Origin: Spirodela intermedia
Lineage: Eukaryota; Streptophyta; Magnoliopsida; Alismatales; Araceae
Assembly: GCA_902729315.2 (NCBI GenBank)
Contig: LR746269.1
Coordinates: 6,782,231-6,846,230, forward strand
Direction: 5' to 3'
Length of the DNA stretch: 64,000 nucleotides
The notes below the pieces were generated by a model. That model ran no database searches. It was given only the letters and a program-made list of their open reading frames with translations, and was not told the DNA's origin. Below are positions 33,230 through 45,672 of the stretch, piece by piece; the first letter of the stretch is position 1; each line of letters opens with the position of its first letter. The position numbers and the translations under genes are program-made.

Positions 33230-34730
33230 TACAGATATTTTTATACCAACTAAAATTAAAAATTGTTATATTATCCTTTCTCCTGGACCCGAGATCAAAC
33301 AGTATACCTTCAAATTAGCGTCATTTAACACGTAAATCAGTCAATGAAAAGTAATATATTTTGACCAGATAATTTTTTCCCATTCATCCAAAAAAGTTTC
33401 ATTTTTCAAATATACCTCCAAAAATTATAGCATCCATAAATCACTCCCTATTCGGTAATGGATTTTTTTCCTTTGATATACACGGAGTGATAAAAATATT
33501 TTATATTTTAATTAATTATGAAATATTAAATTTTATCTAATAATTAAAAAATCTACAAAATATTCCTACATAGCCAATGAAATTGTACTTAGTGGAAGTA
33601 TGTATTAATATTTGGGGAGTCAAAGGGTCAAAACTAGGTTGGGCCAAAAAGTATACAATTTCCATATATTTTATTTATTTCGAAAAATATATTTCAATCT
33701 TATGTCATATCCTTAATGGGCTCAAATGGCTACCATTTGCACAAGTTTCACCATGTACTACTATTTGCACATTTACATATTATATAAAATTATTATTATA
33801 TACACAAAATAATTATTACATATTATATTAGCTATCCTATTCAATTTTGTTATACTTTTAATAGTAATCTGATGGGATCTCACTCCTCTTGAGGTCGAAT
33901 GCTCAAAGTCCAAGAGAAAAAAGAGGCAGATGGAATGACAAATGAGGAATTACCAAAAAAAAAAGGTCTTCATTTTTCACATAATATAAAATAAAAGATA
34001 CATGGGAACATCAAATGGAATATAAAGAATCAAGATAATCTCAAAAGAGGACTCACATGGACTCGACGACCACTTCGAGATGGTCAATCTCCAAACTCTC
34101 TTCAAGACTTCTCTTCTCCCCTCTCTACTTAGCTTTTATTGGTGTGGTTAGAGGGTGTGAGGATCACATCATAATCTCTTGAGACCTATGAGCAAGATCA
34201 GATTATGATAATATTTTTCATTTTAAAATATTTAAAAGTCTCCATATTATAATAATAAGAATTCTATATCATACAAATAAGGAAAAAAATTATAGAGGTG
34301 AATAAGTGAATCGAAGAATAATAGGAAGATGTGGAGGTAGAACGTGCGGAATATCATCTCATATAAAAATGAATTTTTTTTCACATGACTAAGCATGCAT
34401 ATAATTTATATGAATGAATAATAATAACCGTCTCTTATTTAATTTTCCATATGAATTTCTCGTTATCACCCACAAAGAGGCCTCCAATCCAACCTGATAA
34501 AGAAACGCCAACTTCAACCCGGCCAAGCCCGGTGATACGCGATGTAGCTGTCCAATCCTTTGCACGCGTTGCACGTGGCTTCCTTTGTCCGAAAGCCGAG
34601 TGAATGAGCGGCTGTTGCACCACAGGTGTTCAGAGGAAGACGCGGAAAAGGGGGAGACAAATGGGAGAGCTGATGAAGACCTTCTGAAGACCACAAACCC
34701 TTTAATGGCGACTGGGTACACTGACCATCA
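33230..34730. other. AT-rich intergenic region, no gene seen
   Basis: Strongly AT-rich with many poly-A and poly-T runs. From 34460 to 34730 it is GC-richer, without a frame I can support. The MYB gene's 3' region probably begins within the last few hundred bases. Confidence 0.5.
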
Positions 34731-34733
34731 GAA

Positions 34734-34736
<3 letters not shown>

Positions 34737-34783
<47 letters not shown>
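34737..34783 (+). repeat. (CT)n microsatellite downstream of MYB gene
   Basis: About 23 CT units without interruption, one of the longest tracts in the window, about 245 bases beyond the MYB stop codon. A (TTC)n run at 34966-34997 lies closer to that stop. Confidence 0.85.
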
Positions 34784-34785
<2 letters not shown>

Positions 34786-35025
34786 CCTTAACTGTATATG
34801 AACCTTACATAAACATGAACACATCGACGATAATCCTCAGAAAGTTACGGCCAAATCACTATAAACTCTTGACCGGGATTAAGGGAAGAAGAACACACGC
34901 AGGGGGCAGAATTCGTGGATCATGAACAGATTTCACCACTGTTTATTCGTGAGCTCTGATCGTCTTCTTTTTCTTCTTCTTCTTCTTCTTCTTCTTCATC
35001 TTCCTTCTGCTACTGATCTTCGCTG

Positions 35026-36006
35026 TCAGAACAGTGGCCTGGGCCAAGCGTCGGGGGAGTTCTCCATTAACTCCTCCACCTGCTTCGCCGCCGTCTCCTC
35101 CAGCAGCCAACTCTCCAACAGAGATAGCGGCAGCTGAGCCTGTTGCCCGTCTAAAAACCCGGCGGAGAGGTTGTCCGTAGAGCGCTCGAACCCGGCGGCG
35201 CCGCCGTCTTCTCCGGCGAGCCGCTTGCACTCCGTTGTGAGCCTGGGTTTGCAGGAATTCATCCACCCTTCTAGGAGCCTGGAGATGTTATCGGTGCTCG
35301 ACGCGTAGTCGGCAGCGCCGCCATGGTTGATCCCCGGCAGAGGGAGGGGGAGATTGGAGGTGGGACCCGACGGCGACGGCGCCGCCACTGATGCGTGGAG
35401 CTGCTTGAGCTTCTTCTTCAGGTGGGTGTTCCAGTAGTTCTTGATGTCGTTGTCGGTTCTCTGAGGGAGGTACGAAGCTATGACCGCCCACCTGAAACGG
35501 CGACCAGAAGAACCCAGGAAGATGATGTCGAGATAATCAGGCAAAGGAGCGGTTTTGTACTCAAAAGATAGCAAAACGGGGACTTGTTCTTGCAGGAAAG
35601 AAGGAACCTGACGAAATCTTAGATGAATCGGACGGTCATCACCTGTTGCCCAGCAAGCCCTGGAGCTGGATTATTACAGCTTCCTCCTGTGGGGTGAAGT
35701 TCCCTCTCCTGATCCCTGGCCTGAGGTAGTTCGTCCACCTCAGCCTGCAGCTCTTGCTGCACCTCATCAGCCCTTGTCCATCACAGAATAAACAAGGCGC
35801 CCCTCTGAGATGAGAGAGAGAGAGAGAGAGAGATAGACAGAGAGAGACAGAGGTAAAGATAGATAGAGAGTACCGGTGTTGGTGGGCACTGATCTCCAGT
35901 TGCCTGGGCCACGCTCTTGGATGTAGGATATCAAGATGATGTCCTCCTCTGGCGTCCACGGCCCCTTCTTGATGCCGGCGCTGTCACAGCAAGGAGGTCT
36001 TCCCAT
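35026..36006 (-). CDS. R2R3-MYB transcription factor, subgroup S1 (MYB30/60/94/96 type)
   Basis: Three exons: 35874-36006, 35643-35772 and 35026-35491, totalling 729 nt (242 aa). It starts with the S1 signature [20 protein letters not shown]. The R2 repeat contains [12 protein letters not shown] and [14 protein letters not shown]. The R3 repeat has [13 protein letters not shown] and [18 protein letters not shown]. The intron positions after NTG and after LLGNR are those typical of R2R3-MYB genes. The C-terminal part contains a short acidic [10 protein letters not shown] motif like those of S1 members, a probable activation motif. S1 MYBs control cuticular wax synthesis, stomatal opening or hypersensitive cell death in other plants. 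Which paralogue this is cannot be set from motifs alone; the short C-terminus and SLLE.W motif recall MYB60/MYB30. Confidence 0.92.
35814..35870. repeat. (GA)n with diverged GA/GATA tail in MYB intron 1
   Basis: A (GA)n tract followed by diverged GA and GATA units fills much of the 101-bp first intron of the MYB gene. Confidence 0.65.
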
Positions 36007-36073
36007 CTCTCTCTCTCAATACGTGGAGTCGTCTTCTTTCTGTCTCCTTTGGCGTCGACGACCATGCGAGCGC

Positions 36074-36081
36074 TTATATAC
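36074..36081 (-). promoter_or_regulatory. TATA box of MYB gene
   Basis: The minus strand reads TATATAAG about 68 bases upstream of the MYB ATG at 36006. This implies a transcription start near 36045 and a short leader. Confidence 0.6.
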
Positions 36082-36305
36082 GCGAGGAGAGAGAAAGCAT
36101 CCTCTTGTTTTCACCCAGAGTTCTTCCGGTCACTGGCTTGGTTCGCTCTTTCCATTTTCCCACCACCACCTCGTTACTACGAGTCAACCCTCTCCGACGA
36201 TGTCGTCGCGTTGGACCTTTTCTGGTACTCACCGAGGTGAGCTCTCCGTGACCACGCCTCATGGAGACTGCCGGCGTTGGATCTTCATGTAAGGCGATGG
36301 AAACC

Positions 36306-36309
<4 letters not shown>

Positions 36310-36349
<40 letters not shown>

Positions 36350-36420
36350 ATCTATCTATCTATTATCTCTATCTCTCTCTCCCTCTCTCTCTCTCTCTAT
36401 CTATCTCTCTCTATCTAGTC
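36310..36420 (+). repeat. (CT)n/(CTAT)n microsatellite cluster upstream of MYB gene
   Basis: A (CT)n tract (36310-36346) is followed by CTAT repeats and further imperfect CT runs to about 36418. On the MYB strand this is a GA-rich promoter element about 300 bases upstream of the ATG. Confidence 0.8.
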
Positions 36421-36494
36421 AGTAAGTTTCAGTTTCTTTATTTTCTACTTTCTTCCGGTCACCTTCGGCATCTAGCAGCGATAACTACTCTCCC

Positions 36495-36499
<5 letters not shown>

Positions 36500-36545
<46 letters not shown>
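36500..36545 (+). repeat. (CT)n microsatellite upstream of MYB gene
   Basis: About 23 CT units, the second long tract upstream of the MYB gene, roughly 500 bases from its ATG. Confidence 0.8.
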
Positions 36546-36547
<2 letters not shown>

Positions 36548-36599
36548 CAATCCCAAAGCAATTCTCTCACTCCACCCACACTGCAGTTCACGTGGGCCA

Positions 36600-36880
36600 T
36601 TAAGAAACCACGGGTCGTACCTTGTATGGGCATTTTAAATAATTACTAATCAAAGTAAATAGGCAAAATTTGATTACTCAAAGGTAGGAACTTCTACTAT
36701 TAAAATAAATACTAATCTATTAAAAACGCCCTACAATGTTTAAACAACGATAATCTCGTACGGCCCCCAGTTTGCCATGACATCACGTGCATGGACGAGG
36801 CTGACGTGGAAGTTGATGGGGCCCACTCCAGTTTTCGGGGAATCAAGTTCGATCCCGGAGCCGATTAACATTTAATCGGA
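36600..36880. other. Intergenic, no gene seen
   Basis: AT-rich to 36740, then GC-richer, with ACATCACGTGCATG around a CACGTG G-box at about 36784. It could serve either the MYB gene or the unassigned locus to the right. Confidence 0.35.
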
Positions 36881-37660
36881 TTTTAGGGTTTCAGGGCCGG
36901 CCTCGCCAGTAGGTCGATCATCAATGTTCTTCATCTTTCTCTCCCTCTGGGCGAGATCAGAGCGCAGGAGTGGTTTGTGTGCTCAATCTACGACGGAATT
37001 CATTCATTTTTATCGCTCTTTGATGGTCGATGACCGTCTCCGAAGGTCCTCCGATAACTAGCGTTCTTCTGGATCTCCACGGGCGGAAGATTACGAGTAG
37101 GAGGATGAACAGGATCTACAACGAAGAGGCTGGCGGCGATCGCAATGAAATTACCGCCCTCCTCCTCCTCCGGCGGCGGCGGCGGCGGCGGTCCTCAACC
37201 TAATGGAGCCAGGGGACGCTCTAGGGGCGCGCTCTCCTCTTGTTCATCCTCCTCCGCCGCCGTACGCTCCCGTTGTGTCCTCCGCCGTGGCGACGGCCAT
37301 TATGGCCCGTATCGCCTCCGATTGCAGTGCTGTTGTTTGCCTACCGTCTTACGCCGTTGGTGGCCGGCGAAGTTCAAGTCCTCTACCTCCCTCCCTCTCT
37401 CTATCTCTATCTCTCTCTTTACAGGTATAACGGAGGACATCGGATTTCTCCTGGGCCAGAGACCCCACGGGTGCGATCAGACCGACCGAGGGAGGCCTGG
37501 ACTGGCTTGTTACCACGTGGACTCACGACGCGACGTAGCTCGTCGTACGGGCTCCATTATGGCGGTGGAAGCCACTGGACTGAGCTTTTTGCAGGGTCTT
37601 AATGGGCGCCCCTCCAGCGGCCTCGGTTGGCCTGCCTACATCCACCTGCGATAACTTAAC
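36881..37660 (+). other. GC-rich unassigned locus, possible gene start
   Basis: A reverse telo-box (TTAGGGTTT at about 36884) and a GGGCCGG motif precede a long GC-rich, CpG-rich stretch with a (CGG)n run (37172-37189). Open frames run across it (for example from the ATG at 37145 to 37654), but three frames overlap and their products are low complexity (poly-Ser, poly-Gly, poly-Pro, poly-Leu). None resembles a family I know. A CT-rich run ending TTTACAG at about 37424 looks like a splice acceptor. It may be a transcribed gene with unrecognised exons, a decayed gene, or a CpG-rich promoter. Confidence 0.3.
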
Positions 37661-38620
37661 ACAGCCGCCCCAAGCTTAAATGGGGTCGGTGCTCCGCCAG
37701 CCAGCCCTCGCCGGCCACCCTCGTGGTTTATACCGCGGCAGAGAATTTGACGGAGATAAACAGGCCATAGGGTGGTGGTGGTGGTGATGGGGTTGACGAA
37801 GATGAATGACCCCCGGTACTTGAATGAGGGTGTACTACTCTGGAGGAAGATCCCTTAGGGGATCGACAGGCATAACTCATCCCTGCACTTCGCATTTCCC
37901 AGATCAAAATGCCTAAACCTCCTCCTTTTTATATATATATGGTGAACAAATTGAGCAAAAGGTGGGAAGCTGACAGGCGGAGACTTGACATATTTGGAAA
38001 TTCCACACCCAGTTCAATCACATCAAGCAGGAGGTTTAGGCATTTTGACAGCAAAAATCTCATCCATTATCTCCCCAGAACAGCGAAGGAGGAGTGATGA
38101 GAAGGTAGGTGGGTTCACCCAAGGAAAGTGGATCGATTGATGGGTTCGTCTGGAAGCAACGATGATCACGAGACATAGTCGCCGGATTCCTTCTTCTCAG
38201 AAAGCGGATCATCAGCGAGGTTCTGTTCTGCATTTCTCACCAGATCCTTACCTCCGAGTAACAGGAAGGGAGCGCAAGGTCGAATGCTTCACCAGGAGCA
38301 GGGAATGAAAGCTGGACAAGACACGCTTTGGACAAGGTACATTCTTATTCTCTTTCTCTATCCTCGAAATCCGCCAGGAGAAAATAGAAATATTCAGTTC
38401 CTGCATCCGTGAAACATTAATGATGTGTCTGGGGAAAAAATCATATGGGAAAAGCGAATAGAAAACCGACTTGAAACAAATAGGGAAATAAGCATCGTCA
38501 CTCAAAGAATCCCAAGATGGGTTCACTCCATCCCCAACCGCAGTCATTGCTGCTGCAACCATGGCTTTCTCCTCCTCATTGTAGGGTGCATCATAGGACA
38601 ATCATAATTATAATCATGTA
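37661..38620. other. Unassigned stretch with a possible coding remnant on the minus strand
   Basis: On the minus strand from 38607 to about 38480 there is an uninterrupted, protein-like acidic/Ala-rich stretch containing YNEEEKAMVAAAMTAVGDG. It is followed at once by hydrophobic, intron-like translation. I do not recognise the family; it could be a single exon or a gene fragment. The rest (37661-38480) shows nothing I can support. Confidence 0.2.
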
Positions 38621-39880
38621 AAATACTGTAAGGGAAGATACACATACGCTCCCACCCTCCCCTCCCCCCCGAAAAGAAAAGAAAATAAATAAAATAATAA
38701 AAGCCCACAAGCTCTGAGACAAAAAACTAAAGTAATAATCGAAATATCCAAATTTACTTCCGAAGTAGAAGAAAAATATTATGACAAATTTTGAAAACTC
38801 ATAAAATAATCCCCAACTTGGAATGATGACGAAGACAAATGCTTTTTTCTTGTTAGACTGTTAATATGCCAAATTAGAGTTATAAGTAAATCATCCAATG
38901 TTTCGTTATTATGTTTTCCTAATTCCTAAATCTTTATAGAAATGATAAACTTCTAGTCATTAGATTGTTAATGACAAAACATAATCGATCTGATTTTGCT
39001 TTGATCTCTATGTAACAGTAGATTGATAGAACGATTCTTTTTTCAAATTTGTTAAATGTCAACAAATTGAATTTGCCTCAACAATTGCACATCCTTCTTA
39101 ATTTAGCTGTCACCCTTGCAAAGGCACCAAACAGCAAGGCCCCAAGCCCACTCTGGATATCTAGAATAATGATTGAATTTCATATGCATGAAAGCAACAT
39201 ATGAAAATACAAGTGTAGAGAGGTTATATATGATGCTTCTCACTTATTAATTGTCATCTAGAGAGTACAAAAACCATGATCCTTACTATCCTTCAAGATA
39301 GAGCTCTTGAAGTGGGTGTGGTCTCCATCACTCTAGAAGAACACAAATAATGGATAAGGTGATGAACAACGATCTCCATCTTTTTATACAAAGAATGGAC
39401 AATTCACTAACCACATAAAGAAGTTGGACAAGTTATGATTAAATACCTGGCTCAGAGTCTATCTCATCAAATGTTGGTTTACATTACATAGTTGATGGAA
39501 CACCTTTGTTGATGGTGTTACCCTACATTAGCAAAAGGCTTCGAATATTGGGAATATATATTGATGATTTTGGGTTTCATAATTCAAATTTGAATGTGGA
39601 GGGAGGGAGAACACTGTATATGGAAAAGGTTCACAACACTTTTCCAACCAACAAAGGTGCTCATTTATGATTTTCATTGGTTATCTTTCGAGATCTACAA
39701 CATGATGACGTTAAAATTCTCCATCTACTTCAAACTTAAATGATGAAGAAAACCATATTACAATCAATCATAAATGCCTAGATTTTTTCAATCTCATCAC
39801 ATCATGTACCTTTTAATATATATATTTTCCTGATGATAAAGATAAATATCATGATGATTTTAATCTTTGTGACAATAGTG
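38620..39880. other. AT-rich flank of the retrotransposon relics
   Basis: AT-rich, with no frame of note. Part of it may be decayed transposon DNA, because it leads directly into the copia reverse transcriptase remnant at about 39890. Confidence 0.4.
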
Positions 39881-39889
39881 AAGGGATGA

Positions 39890-41060
39890 CAACTCCATCA
39901 ATTAGTTGTGAAAAATGACCTCTTACATGGCTCCTTAAATGTAGAGATTTATATGGACATATCCCCTAGTTTTGGAAGCGAATAAAATCAACACATGATT
40001 ATAAATTAAAGAAGTATTTATATGGACTAAAATAGTCATCCATGACTTTTTTGGCAAGCTCTTAGCCACCATGCATGAGAAATAGAACCGAAGTAATTGC
40101 GATCATACTCTCTTCTATAAACATAGTGATAAGAGAACTTTTATTTTATTAGCTTACGTTGATGACATGATTTTTACTGAAGATGACTTATTAGAAATTA
40201 AATCATTAGATGGTCAATTATTTATGTACCTTGAAATAAAATAATTAGGAAATTTGAAGTTTCTCATAATGAAAATTACCTATTCTAGATGTAGAATGTT
40301 TTTTACTCAATTGAAATATATATTAGATTTACTTAAAAAGATTGGTACTAGTGGCTGCAAGCTAGTTGCTACTCTCATTGATCATGATGAGAAATTGAGT
40401 CAAAGAGATGACAACCTACTAATTAACAGAGAAAGTTATCAAAGATTAATTAGAAAATTAATCTATCTCTCTTACACTCAACCATAATTCAATAAGACTG
40501 CTAAGTCAATTTATGAATAAGCCTAGAGAAGTACACAACATTGTGGTAAGGCAAGTACTTCTCTATCTAAAGGGTACACCCGAATATTAAATCTTTTTTC
40601 AGTTACATGGATATACTAATGTGAAAAGATTTATGAATGTTGATTATGCAAGTTCTATTGTAGACATGATCTACTTCAAGTTACTGCTCATTCCTAAGAG
40701 GGAATTTGATCACTTGACACATCAAGAGACAATCAATGGTTTCGAGGTCTAGTGTAGAATCAGACCTTAAAGCCATGACTCAGAGAGTATATGAAGGATT
40801 ATAAACTAAAGGGATCTTGGAAGATCTAAAAATTCAATATGACTCACCCATCAAGCTCTTATGTGATAAAAAGTTAACTATAGATATAGCTCATAACTTT
40901 ATACATCATGATCAAAACACATGGAGGTATTTGAGATTCTTTCTACTAAACATGTTAAATCCAAAGACCAATGTGGAGATATCTTCACCGAGGGGCTTCA
41001 TGATCCTACAATAAGAAAACTTTTGAACAAGTTGGGAATTGAAGATATCCATTCACTAGC
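39890..41060 (+). mobile_element. Ty1/copia retrotransposon relic A: reverse transcriptase to RNase H
   Basis: Stop-riddled remnant of a copia pol gene, in order. The RT segment reads VVKNDLLHGSLNVEIYMDIP (about 39905) and keeps LLAYVDDMIF with the catalytic YVDD (about 40150). KFLIMKITYSR follows, then INRESYQRLIRKLIYLSYT (about 40425). The RNase H/3' segment reads KLLCDKKLTIDIAHN (about 40850). Integrase and gag are missing. The element is dead, with several stops and frame breaks. Confidence 0.85.
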
Positions 41061-41064
41061 TTGA

Positions 41065-41300
41065 AGGGGAGTATTAAAATGTGGAATTTATCTAATATAT
41101 TTTCTATTTATTTCGTATGTTGGATCATGTTTTTTAGTTACAACTATTAAGTCGAGTCATTTGTACCATGTAATAGACACATAAGCATCAAATTGTGTAC
41201 TTAGAGGGCCTCAAGCCCAAATTAGAATAACACAATTCTTTTTCTTCTTTTGCTCTCAAAGCTAAGAGACAGTGATAAAGAGCAATAGTTTGCGCTCATA
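41065..41300 (+). mobile_element. Probable 3' LTR remnant of copia relic A
   Basis: A polypurine-like GAAGGGGAGTATTAAAATG (about 41065) follows the RNase H remnant, as expected just before a 3' LTR. The next 220 bases include GTACTTAGAGGGCCTCAAGCCC (about 41200, shown in part), with a close counterpart after relic B (about 44676). No matching 5' LTR was found. Confidence 0.45.
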
Positions 41301-44300
41301 CTCGTCTACAAACTAACTTAATAAAGGGAGCGTCACCATCTTGAAAATTCCTACAACTTTCAAGACAAAAGAGAAATCTATCTCAAAGAAGCACACCATC
41401 ATCCCCAAGAGAGGCAACAAAATCATAAGCTACAAGTTCAGTCAAAAGATTATAAATAAATAAATAACGTCAAGCTCATTCACATCCTAAGTAACCTCCT
41501 CTAGTAACTCTCTCATTGCCTTCACTACTTTGTCATTAAGTTATCAATATTCATGTACTTCAAATATGTATCTTAAAAGTGATATATAGATCCTAGATTG
41601 ATGAGCCACATATCACATGACATCTCATAGAACATTTTTTATGTCATGAATTGTGTCATAAGGGTAGATAGATTTTGACAGCCAATGGTAATTTTTTTGT
41701 TGTAGAAGGTATAGGATCCATCCAAATTCCCAAAATTAGTAGAATCCATCAAGTCATATATATTCCCCTACACACATCCACCTTAATTCACTTAGTTAAC
41801 TTAGATGTTCTTTAAATTGTGAAATGTTAATAACCCTTGATGTATGTGTTTTATATAACAAAGACACAAAATGGAGGATTAGACTTACTGAAGAATGTGA
41901 AAGATTTTATTATATATATTGACTTGGAGGAACAAAGGGGGAGTATTAAGAGGTAGCACAAGTAGTGGAGGCAAACATTGAAATAGAAAATTAGTATGAT
42001 TCATAGATGTCAAGGGCATCCATCAATTATGACTCTCAAAACTTTGTTTCCAAACTTATGTAATGAACTCAATTATGGCTCTTGTATATGCAAGGCTTGT
42101 CAATTAGTCAAGAGTACATGATTAATTTTATCGTCCATCAAATTTAAAATGTCTCAAACCCTTCGATTTAATTCATAGCGACGTGTGGGATCTAACATAA
42201 GTGAGAGCTACTCCCAACTATCATTGGTTCATCACATTTATAAATGATTGCACTAAGATAACATGGATGTACTTAATTAATCATAAATTTTGTATCAATA
42301 ATAGATGTTTTAAGTCTGATAATACAAATGACTACATCAATAACATTTAGTCCAATTTTTCAAAGTAAATAACTCATTAAACATCGTGTGAACATCTCTA
42401 AAAAAAATGAAACTGAAGGAAGAACCTACATTTACTAGATGTGACTAAATTCTTCTTGATCCAAAGAAATGGCCCAAAATATGTGTGGGGGGAGGCTTTA
42501 CTTACTATCACCCAACTAATTAATAAGTGATTGTGTAATTGTATATTCTTATTTTAAAATTGAAAATAAACCTATCACCCAAAATATTTTGGTAAGTGGC
42601 AGATGTACACTTATACCACACCAAAAAATTAGACCCAAGAACACTTAAGTACATCTTTGTGGAATATTTTATCACACTAAAAGGTTATAAATGTTATGAC
42701 CCTCAAAAGCAGAAATTTCATATTACAATAAATGTTACGAGAATGAAATTTTTTACAAGACAAACAGAGAAGTAGTAATTGAGGGTGAGATAGAGTATGA
42801 ACCAAATATAAATCAAGGGAGCTACTTATTCCTTAGAGATGAATTAAGATCCCATATTCCAAACCTAGAAGATAAGTACAAACTCACATATACTAGATGA
42901 AAGAAAAAGGATCAAATTTCAAACTCAATTCTAACAAGAGATATACCTACTGAAAATACATCAAACCTTTCCCCTATAACAATCAGGGAACCAAGAAAAT
43001 TCTCTAGGTCATCATAACAGTAACAATATGTATCCCCTATAAATTACCTTTCTCTTCATCGATTATCGTCAACTCATTTATTATTCCTTACAAGGCTAAG
43101 ATTTATTCATATCCCAACTACACTACTGAAAGCCTCAAATGACAAAGAGTAGAATAAGACTATAGATGTAGAGATTGAGGCTTTAACAAAAAATGAGACA
43201 TGGGAGATAACTAGACCTCAAAGAGAGAAGAAGATTGTGGGATGTAGGCAGGTTCACCATTAGGTATAATCTGGATGGATGAGTAGAAAGATATAAGGCA
43301 AGATTAGTCGTCAAAAGGTTCACTAAAAAAATTGAGATTGATTATGATGAAACATTCGCACCATTACCAAAGATGAACAGTATGTGAATTTTGATTTTAA
43401 TAGCAACCATTAAGAGACTAAGTAGACATGAAGAATGATTTCCTACATGAATCACTAAATGAAGAAATATTTATAGACATTTAACCTAGATTTTGAAATT
43501 AAAAGAATCAAAACTATAATTAAAGTCCTTATATAGGCCTGATTTGGCAAGCTCTAGATGACTATATAGGAGATGCATTCTTGATAGAGTAATGGTGATC
43601 ATACTTTATCTTTTAAACATTCAAAAATAAGATTTTATATCTTAGTAGTTTGTGTTGATGACAAAATTCTTATCAAAGATTAGGTTTTAGAAATGAATTA
43701 TTAAATAATAAGTTATCAACACATTTTGAGATAAAACAACTAGAGAATGTAAAATATTTCTTAGGAATGGAAATAGTCCATTCTAAGCATAGAATATCTC
43801 TATCCCAATTGAAATACAATTAAATTTACTCAAAGAAACCAACACTAATAGATGTAAATCAGCAACCATTCCCATCAATCCTAATGAAAAATTAGACTAT
43901 GGAGAAAATAGTCCGCAAATAGATCAAGGAAGATATCAAATATTAGTTGAGAAACTAATATTTTTTCATACTAGGCCCTATATCTCATATATCGTGGAAT
44001 TACTAAGCCAATTTATGCATGATCTAAGAGAAATATATGACAGGACAATGGGATATGCTCTCTTATACTTGAAAGAAACACTAGGATATAGAATTTATTC
44101 TAACATAATCAAAATTTAGAAGTGTTTAACGATATAGATTATGTAGTGTCAATTGTGAATAGAAGATCAACATCAAGGTACTACTTGTTTCTAAGAGGAA
44201 ATATGATTATGACTCATAGCATGAAGAGTATGTGAAGCAATATGGATCAAATAGATTCTAGATGATCTTAAGACATCATATGAAATGTCATTCAAAGTCT

Positions 44301-44545
44301 TATGCGATAATAAATTAATGATAGACATTATGCACAATCTAGGTCATGATGATCGCATGAAGTATGTTAAGGTAAATCGATATTTCATCAAAGGAAAACA
44401 TCAAGATTAGAATCCTTTACACACCTCATGTCAAATCAAAGGACCAAAGTGCTGACTTGTTTACCAAGAGACTTCACAATTCCATGTTGAAGAGATTGAT
44501 GAGTAAGTTGAGAATAGAAGATATTCATTCACCAACTTGAGGAAG
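41300..44545 (+). mobile_element. Ty1/copia retrotransposon relic B: pre-integrase, integrase, RT and RNase H
   Basis: A second, longer copia remnant in the same orientation. A protease/pre-integrase segment (GIGSIQIPKISRIHQVIYIP, about 41700) is followed by an integrase zinc-finger remnant (CKACQLVK, about 42090). The integrase core is PFDLIHSDVWDL and WFITFINDCTKITWMYL (about 42160-42275). The RT opens with KNETWEI (about 43185) and continues with ERYKARLV and IDYDETFAPLP. RNase H remains include KVLCDNKLMID (about 44300). Stops and frameshifts occur throughout, and the spacing between integrase and RT is compressed. No full open frame survives. Confidence 0.85.
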
Positions 44546-44800
44546 AGTGTCGGAAGATAAAGTATCTACTTATCCTTTATATATGTACCCATTATATCTT
44601 TTTTATTTTCGTACTATCCCTATCATTATGGAGTCTAGCCACTTATGCCTTGTAACTAACCGAACAATATCTATGTACTTAAGAGGGTTGCAAGCCCTAA
44701 GTTGAATAGATTTTTCGTTTTTTTGTTTCTTACCAGTGTTCATCTTCAGCCAAACCGTGAGCTTAGGAAATTAGGGGTTGTCATCCAATAGGCATAAAAT
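44546..44800 (+). mobile_element. Probable 3' LTR remnant of copia relic B
   Basis: It starts TGTCGGAAGATAAAG right after the purine-rich GAGGAAGAG that follows the RNase H remnant. It shares the internal order (GTACTTAAGAGGG..GCAAGCCC) with the LTR remnant of relic A. The 3' boundary is uncertain. Confidence 0.45.
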
Positions 44801-45672
44801 AAATCGCATTAAATGTGATAAAAAAAAAAATTAAAAAAACCAAATCTACACCGCAATGTCCACATGGTCTGTAAAATATGTTATGCCCTCTTCTTTGCCT
44901 CAAGACGGTTATTCGATGATTAACTGTACAATGATTAATTATCTAATGATATGAATGCCAGACAGAGTGATTATTCCTTACTGATTTAAATGGTACAATT
45001 TATCTGGCAGAGAGCTTACAAAGTTCGATTTACTCTAGAAAAACCGATTGCTGTAAAAGCCAAGCTCCGATGTCCCCATCGAACTCGAAAGAGAACCGAG
45101 CTCCGGGGATCATGACGAAGAGGTAGCAAAGTCAGAGGAAGTTCGGCCACGCGACAGCAAGATCAGCCTGCCTATCCAGCCTCGATGTTTAAGATCACGC
45201 TAGCAAGGGAATGAAACAGGCATCGAAATGGACGAAGAGGATCGGGGGCAGATCCGCGGTCTAAGAAGAGGGAAGAAATCGACGGCACGACCGAACGAGC
45301 TCGGGACTGAACTGGAGAAAATCCTACCAGCAGAGCCGCGCAACGCGATCGGATCGAAATGAACATGGAATCCGAGAGAAAGAGATTCCGCAGGTGGATT
45401 TCAAGAGTCCTACCATCTCTCTCCCTCCCACGGCGCTGAGATTTTCTCTTCAATCGCTTCCCGCTCACTCCTCGAACTGATCGGGAAAAACAACCGCCCA
45501 GGTCAGATATGACAAAATCCACTAAATACAACCGTTAGATCCATGGACCTTTTACAGATCTAATGGCCCCCCCTCCTCCTATTTATTTCCCCCTCGGCCG
45601 GCCCACTGGCCTCTCTCTCTCTGTCTCTGTCTCTGGTGGCGCCGCCGCTAAGACCTCCAGATCGGGGCGGCC
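44800..45672. other. Spacer and presenilin promoter
   Basis: AT-rich to about 45050, then GC-richer. A long frame exists on the minus strand (45531 to 45172) but resembles no family. TATTTATTTCCCC near 45580 is a plausible TATA region 90 bases before the presenilin ATG, and a short CT-rich leader (45612-45632) follows it. Confidence 0.4.

Noticed and set aside
45172-45531. 119-codon minus-strand open frame upstream of presenilin
   Set aside because: GC-rich leader and promoter DNA often gives such frames. The product (basic, Ser/Arg-rich) resembles no family, and no exon partner was found.
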